This document shows positions 61,096 through 64,000 of a DNA stretch of 64,000 bases, in pieces; position 1 is the stretch's first letter; each line of letters starts with the position of its first letter. The translations under genes and the position numbers were made by a program. The notes beneath the pieces are model-generated. The model saw only the letters and a program-made list of their open reading frames with translations, had not been told where the DNA came from and made no database searches. Source of the DNA: Bacillus sp. FJAT-49736 (GTDB taxonomy: Bacteria > Bacillota > Bacilli > Bacillales > Bacillaceae_C); NCBI RefSeq assembly GCF_018343615.1, contig NZ_JAGYPI010000001.1:1382960-1446959 (forward strand), written 5' to 3'.

Positions 61096-61175
61096 TAAGG
61101 CTCTTTTTTACACTATGTTTCTTTTTGAGTAGAAAATCTTATTTAGATCATAGTTGACTATCAAGAAAAGATTCC
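61096..61175 (-). repeat. MITE-like repeat copy 5
   Basis: On the minus strand it begins GGAATCTTTTCTTGATAGTC and ends GTGTAAAAAAGAGCCTTA. It is the shortest and most worn copy, between odhB and the DUF2935 gene. Confidence 0.5.
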
Positions 61176-61247
61176 AGGAAACCAATACTACTTAAGCTTT
61201 AAAACCATCATTATTTTTAGGATTTTTAGGATTTACACAATCTTTTA

Positions 61248-61281
61248 TAAAAAAAAGACAACCACATAAAGTGATTGTCTT
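61248..61281 (-). terminator. Terminator of odhAB
   Basis: On the minus strand AAGACAATCAC pairs with GTGGTTGTCTT, followed by a long T run. It lies just past the odhB stop. Confidence 0.88.
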
Positions 61282-61301
61282 AATAGGAAATATTAAAAAT
61301 A

Positions 61302-62546
61302 TTATACTTCTAGTAATAAGTCTTCTGGATTTTCAAGTAATTTCTTAACAGTTGCAAGGAATCCAACTGCATCCTTTCCGTCAATAACTCGGTGGTCATA
61401 AGAAAGTGCCACATACATCATAGGACGGATTTCTACTTGATCACCAACTGCTACAGGGCGTTTTACAATAGAATGCATACCAAGGATACCAACTTGAGTA
61501 CCATTAATAATTGGAGTAGAGAATAGTGATCCGAATACCCCACCGTTTGTAATAGTAAATGTGCCACCTTGTAAATCAGCTAAACCAAGTTTATTATCGC
61601 GTGCTTTCTTCGCGAAACCAGCAATATCTGCTTCGATTTCAGCGAAGTTTTTACGGTCACAATCACGTATTACAGGAACAACAAGACCTTCTTCCGTAGA
61701 CACAGCAACACCGATATCATAATATTTCTTGATAAGTAGTTCGTTTCCTTGAATTTCAGAGTTTACATATGGATATTTTTTCAATCCTGCTACTACTGCT
61801 TTTGTAAAGAATGACATGAATCCTAGACGTGTTCCATCATGTTCCTCTTGGAACTTGTCTTTTTTACGCTTACGAAGCTCCATAACGGCAGTCATGTCGA
61901 TTTCATTAAATGTAGTAAGCATTGCCGTATTTTGTTTTACTTCTAATAGACGATTGGCAATAGTCTGGCGGCGGCGTGACATGCGAACTCGTTCAACAGG
62001 CTTGCCATCCTCTTGGCTTACTGCTGTTTGTGCACTCTTTGCTGCTGGAGCAGGTGCTGCTGCTGCAGGTTGTGCTGGTTGGTTATTATAAGACTCAACA
62101 TCTTGCTTGCGAACACGGCCTAGCGGATCTACAGTCGGAACTTGTCCTAATTCAATACCTTTTTCACGAGCTAGTTTACGTGCTGCTGGAGAAGCAATAG
62201 TACGATCCTTCTTATCTTCAGATACTTCTTCTTGAGCTGCTTGTGTAACTGCTTCTTGTTTTGGTTCTTCCACTTTTGCTTCTACTGCTGGAGCACTTGC
62301 AGGCGCTTCTCCTCCTGCACTTACAATGGCAATTACTTGACCAACTTGAACAGTATCTCCCTCTTCAGCTTTTAATTCTTGAATAACACCAGCTTCTTCA
62401 GAGATTACTTCCACGTTCACTTTATCTGTTTCAAGCTCAACAATGTATTCCCCTTTTTCAACATACTCTCCTGGTTTTTTTAACCACTGAGCAATGGTTC
62501 CTTCTGTAATTGATTCAGCTAATTCAGGCACTTTAATTTCAGCCAC
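61302..62546 (-). CDS. odhB: Dihydrolipoyl succinyltransferase (E2 of 2-oxoglutarate dehydrogenase)
   Basis: This 414-residue E2 subunit of the TCA-cycle complex has a lipoyl domain with the modified Lys42 in [10 protein letters not shown] Pro/Ala-rich linker follows, then the E3/E1-binding domain [18 protein letters not shown] at about 115. The catalytic domain ends with His385 in [16 protein letters not shown]. It transfers the succinyl group to CoA. The GTG start at 62546 follows GGGAGGACATCATC. It comes after odhA in the usual order with a 140-base gap. Confidence 0.96.
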   Translation of the reverse strand: MAEIKVPELAESITEGTIAQWLKKPGEYVEKGEYIVELETDKVNVEVISEEAGVIQELKAEEGDTVQVGQVIAIVSAGGEAPASAPAVEAKVEEPKQEAVTQAAQEEVSEDKKDRTIASPAARKLAREKGIELGQVPTVDPLGRVRKQDVESYNNQPAQPAAAAPAPAAKSAQTAVSQEDGKPVERVRMSRRRQTIANRLLEVKQNTAMLTTFNEIDMTAVMELRKRKKDKFQEEHDGTRLGFMSFFTKAVVAGLKKYPYVNSEIQGNELLIKKYYDIGVAVSTEEGLVVPVIRDCDRKNFAEIEADIAGFAKKARDNKLGLADLQGGTFTITNGGVFGSLFSTPIINGTQVGILGMHSIVKRPVAVGDQVEIRPMMYVALSYDHRVIDGKDAVGFLATVKKLLENPEDLLLEV

Positions 62547-62688
62547 GATGATGTCCTCCCTTAAATATTCATTGCTATAGATTTATCGTTTTCAGGCATA
62601 CCAATTGGTGGATGTGTAGCATAGGGGAAAAACATTTCATAGACGCTTTTTCCCCTAATATGACATTCACATCCTGAAACTTTTTTAC

Positions 62689-64000
62689 TTATTTTGTAAA
62701 AGCTTCGGTTACAATACGGTTTTGCTCTTTCTTATGAACAACTGGGTCTCCTTCAGACGGACTAGAACGTCTTGGACGGCCAGCATATCTAATATTAACG
62801 CCTTTTGGTGCGATTTCACGCAGATGAGGATCTACAAATGTCCAACCGCCCATATTTTGAGGCTCTTCTTGCACCCAAACTAATTCTTTTAGTTTCTTAA
62901 AGCGTGCAATAATTTCCTTGATTTGCTTTTCAGGGAACGGATACAGCTCTTCTACCCTAACAATATGAAGCCAGTCAAGATTTTCTTCCTCACTTAGACG
63001 TGTTTCTAAATCAATAGCAATCTTACCGCTGCACAACACAATTCTTTCTACTTTGTCAGCATTGCTACCAAGTCCTGCTTGCTCTAGAACAGGTTTAAAT
63101 TCACCAGTAGTTAATTCATTCGCATCAACAGAAGCTAATGGATGACGAAGTAAACTCTTCGGTGTCATTAACACTAATGGACGAATTTCATCCTTAAGAA
63201 GCATAGCAGCTTGACGGCGCAGGATATGGAAATACTGACCAGCTGTTGAAAGATTTGCGACAGTCCAGTTATTTTCTGCTGCCATTTGCAGATAACGTTC
63301 CATTCTTGCACTTGAATGCTCAGGTCCTTGTCCTTCATATCCGTGTGGTAGAAGCATCACAAGACCTGATTTTTGGCCCCACTTTGCACGACCTGCAGAA
63401 ATAAATTGGTCAAACATTGTTTGCGCCATATTCGCAAAATCACCAAATTGCGCTTCCCAAATAACCAATGTTTCAGGAGATAATACATTGTATCCATATT
63501 CAAAACCAAGTACTGCAGTCTCAGTCAATGGACTGTTGTATACAACAAATGATGCATCAGTATCTTGTAAATGGTGAAGAGGAATGTACTCTTCCCCTGA
63601 TTTCTCATCATGCAGTACAAGGTTACGCTGTGCAAATGTACCGCGTTGAGAATCCTGTCCTGTCATACGGATTGGAGTTCCATCTTGAAGAATCGATGCA
63701 AATGCAAGTGATTCAGCATGGGCCCACTCAATTTTTCCATCTCCATCGAAGACGTTTTCTCGGCGTTTCAAGATTTTATCTAATTTCTTAAATACGTTAA
63801 AGCCCTCTGGCCATTGTAATAGTTGAGTATTTAAGTCTTTTAAAACTTTTTCATCAACTGCCGTTTTCACAGCAGGGAATCCGCTTACTACATTTTCCGG
63901 AGGATTCATGATAGTGTCAGGATTTTCATCTTGACCCGGCACCTTATCAAATGCAGCTTGTAATTTCGAATTAACCTCGTCCTCCAACTGCTTTGCATCC
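62689..64000 (-). CDS. odhA: 2-Oxoglutarate dehydrogenase E1, C-terminal part (cut by window edge)
   Basis: The last 436 or so residues of the thiamine-diphosphate enzyme E1 of 2-oxoglutarate dehydrogenase are present; the frame stays open to the right edge. Visible segments include [64 protein letters not shown], and [18 protein letters not shown] near the end. These belong to the transketolase-type pyrimidine domain and C-terminal domain of OdhA (about 945 residues). An internal TTG at 63987 is not the real start. It is co-transcribed with odhB. Confidence 0.96.
   Translation of the reverse strand, partial: DAKQLEDEVNSKLQAAFDKVPGQDENPDTIMNPPENVVSGFPAVKTAVDEKVLKDLNTQLLQWPEGFNVFKKLDKILKRRENVFDGDGKIEWAHAESLAFASILQDGTPIRMTGQDSQRGTFAQRNLVLHDEKSGEEYIPLHHLQDTDASFVVYNSPLTETAVLGFEYGYNVLSPETLVIWEAQFGDFANMAQTMFDQFISAGRAKWGQKSGLVMLLPHGYEGQGPEHSSARMERYLQMAAENNWTVANLSTAGQYFHILRRQAAMLLKDEIRPLVLMTPKSLLRHPLASVDANELTTGEFKPVLEQAGLGSNADKVERIVLCSGKIAIDLETRLSEEENLDWLHIVRVEELYPFPEKQIKEIIARFKKLKELVWVQEEPQNMGGWTFVDPHLREIAPKGVNIRYAGRPRRSSPSEGDPVVHKKEQNRIVTEAFTK

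Overview
The window is chromosomal DNA from a low-GC, endospore-forming member of the Bacillaceae. This follows from small spore genes (sspH, csgA, yuzL, a cotD-like coat gene, an Sda-like gene), Bacillus-type operons (csgA-ybxH, mifM-yidC2, odhAB, fnr), strong AGGAGG ribosome sites and A+T-rich intergenic DNA. The species cannot be fixed from sequence alone. No rRNA, tRNA, CRISPR array or prophage was seen. The only intact mobile element is one IS3-family insertion sequence.

Layout. 0-11.6 kb: the start of an aldehyde dehydrogenase, sspH, a short MutS2-like ATPase behind two tandem terminators, a short YitT protein, a CotD-like coat protein, a glutaminyl-tRNA synthetase (unusual for Bacillus), a MarR/isochorismatase/MFS operon, a secreted subtilase and csgA-ybxH. 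11.6-16.7 kb: two orphan OppB/OppC-like permeases, an ABC operon collapsed by an internal deletion, an ECF sigma factor directly followed by a ClpP paralogue, and a VanW protein. 16.8-24.7 kb: yhfH, an AlaX-type editing enzyme, an oxidoreductase, a LysM-3D wall protein, a FAD/Rieske oxidoreductase and an ABC-F protein. 24.8-31.4 kb: an HpaB-type hydroxylase, a three-subunit xanthine-dehydrogenase-type molybdoenzyme, and a DUF1657/DUF421 membrane module. 31.6-42.5 kb: pepF, mprF, trhO, topB, a second YitT and an MFS carrier.

42.6-52.5 kb: yuzL, ykuS, molybdenum-cofactor genes (mobB, moeA, moaA), a divergent Fnr regulator with a perfect Fnr box, a D,D-carboxypeptidase, a DUF1906 protein, and an orphan MoxR/VWA (NorQ/NorD-like) pair. 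52.6-55.3 kb: a diverged mifM upstream of yidC2. An intact IS3-type element sits exactly in the loop of the yidC2 terminator, with a TCAT target duplication. 55.5-64 kb: a second aldehyde dehydrogenase with a candidate cre site, an LCP protein, an acyl-CoA synthetase, an Sda-like peptide, a DUF2935 protein and odhB-odhA (odhA runs off the end).

The molybdoenzyme, the cofactor genes and Fnr form a plausible functional theme, although the set of moa genes here is incomplete. Intergenic DNA carries two dispersed repeat families. One has about 51-bp spaced TTTTGTC units at two loci. The other is a MITE-like element of about 100 bp with GGC-TCTTTTCTTAA inverted ends, present in five copies. A structured 171-bp element follows the second aldehyde dehydrogenase. 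The most interesting items are the diverged MifM arrest peptide, the IS-split terminator, the ECF sigma-ClpP pair, and the DUF421-DUF1657 fusion beside two free DUF1657 genes.
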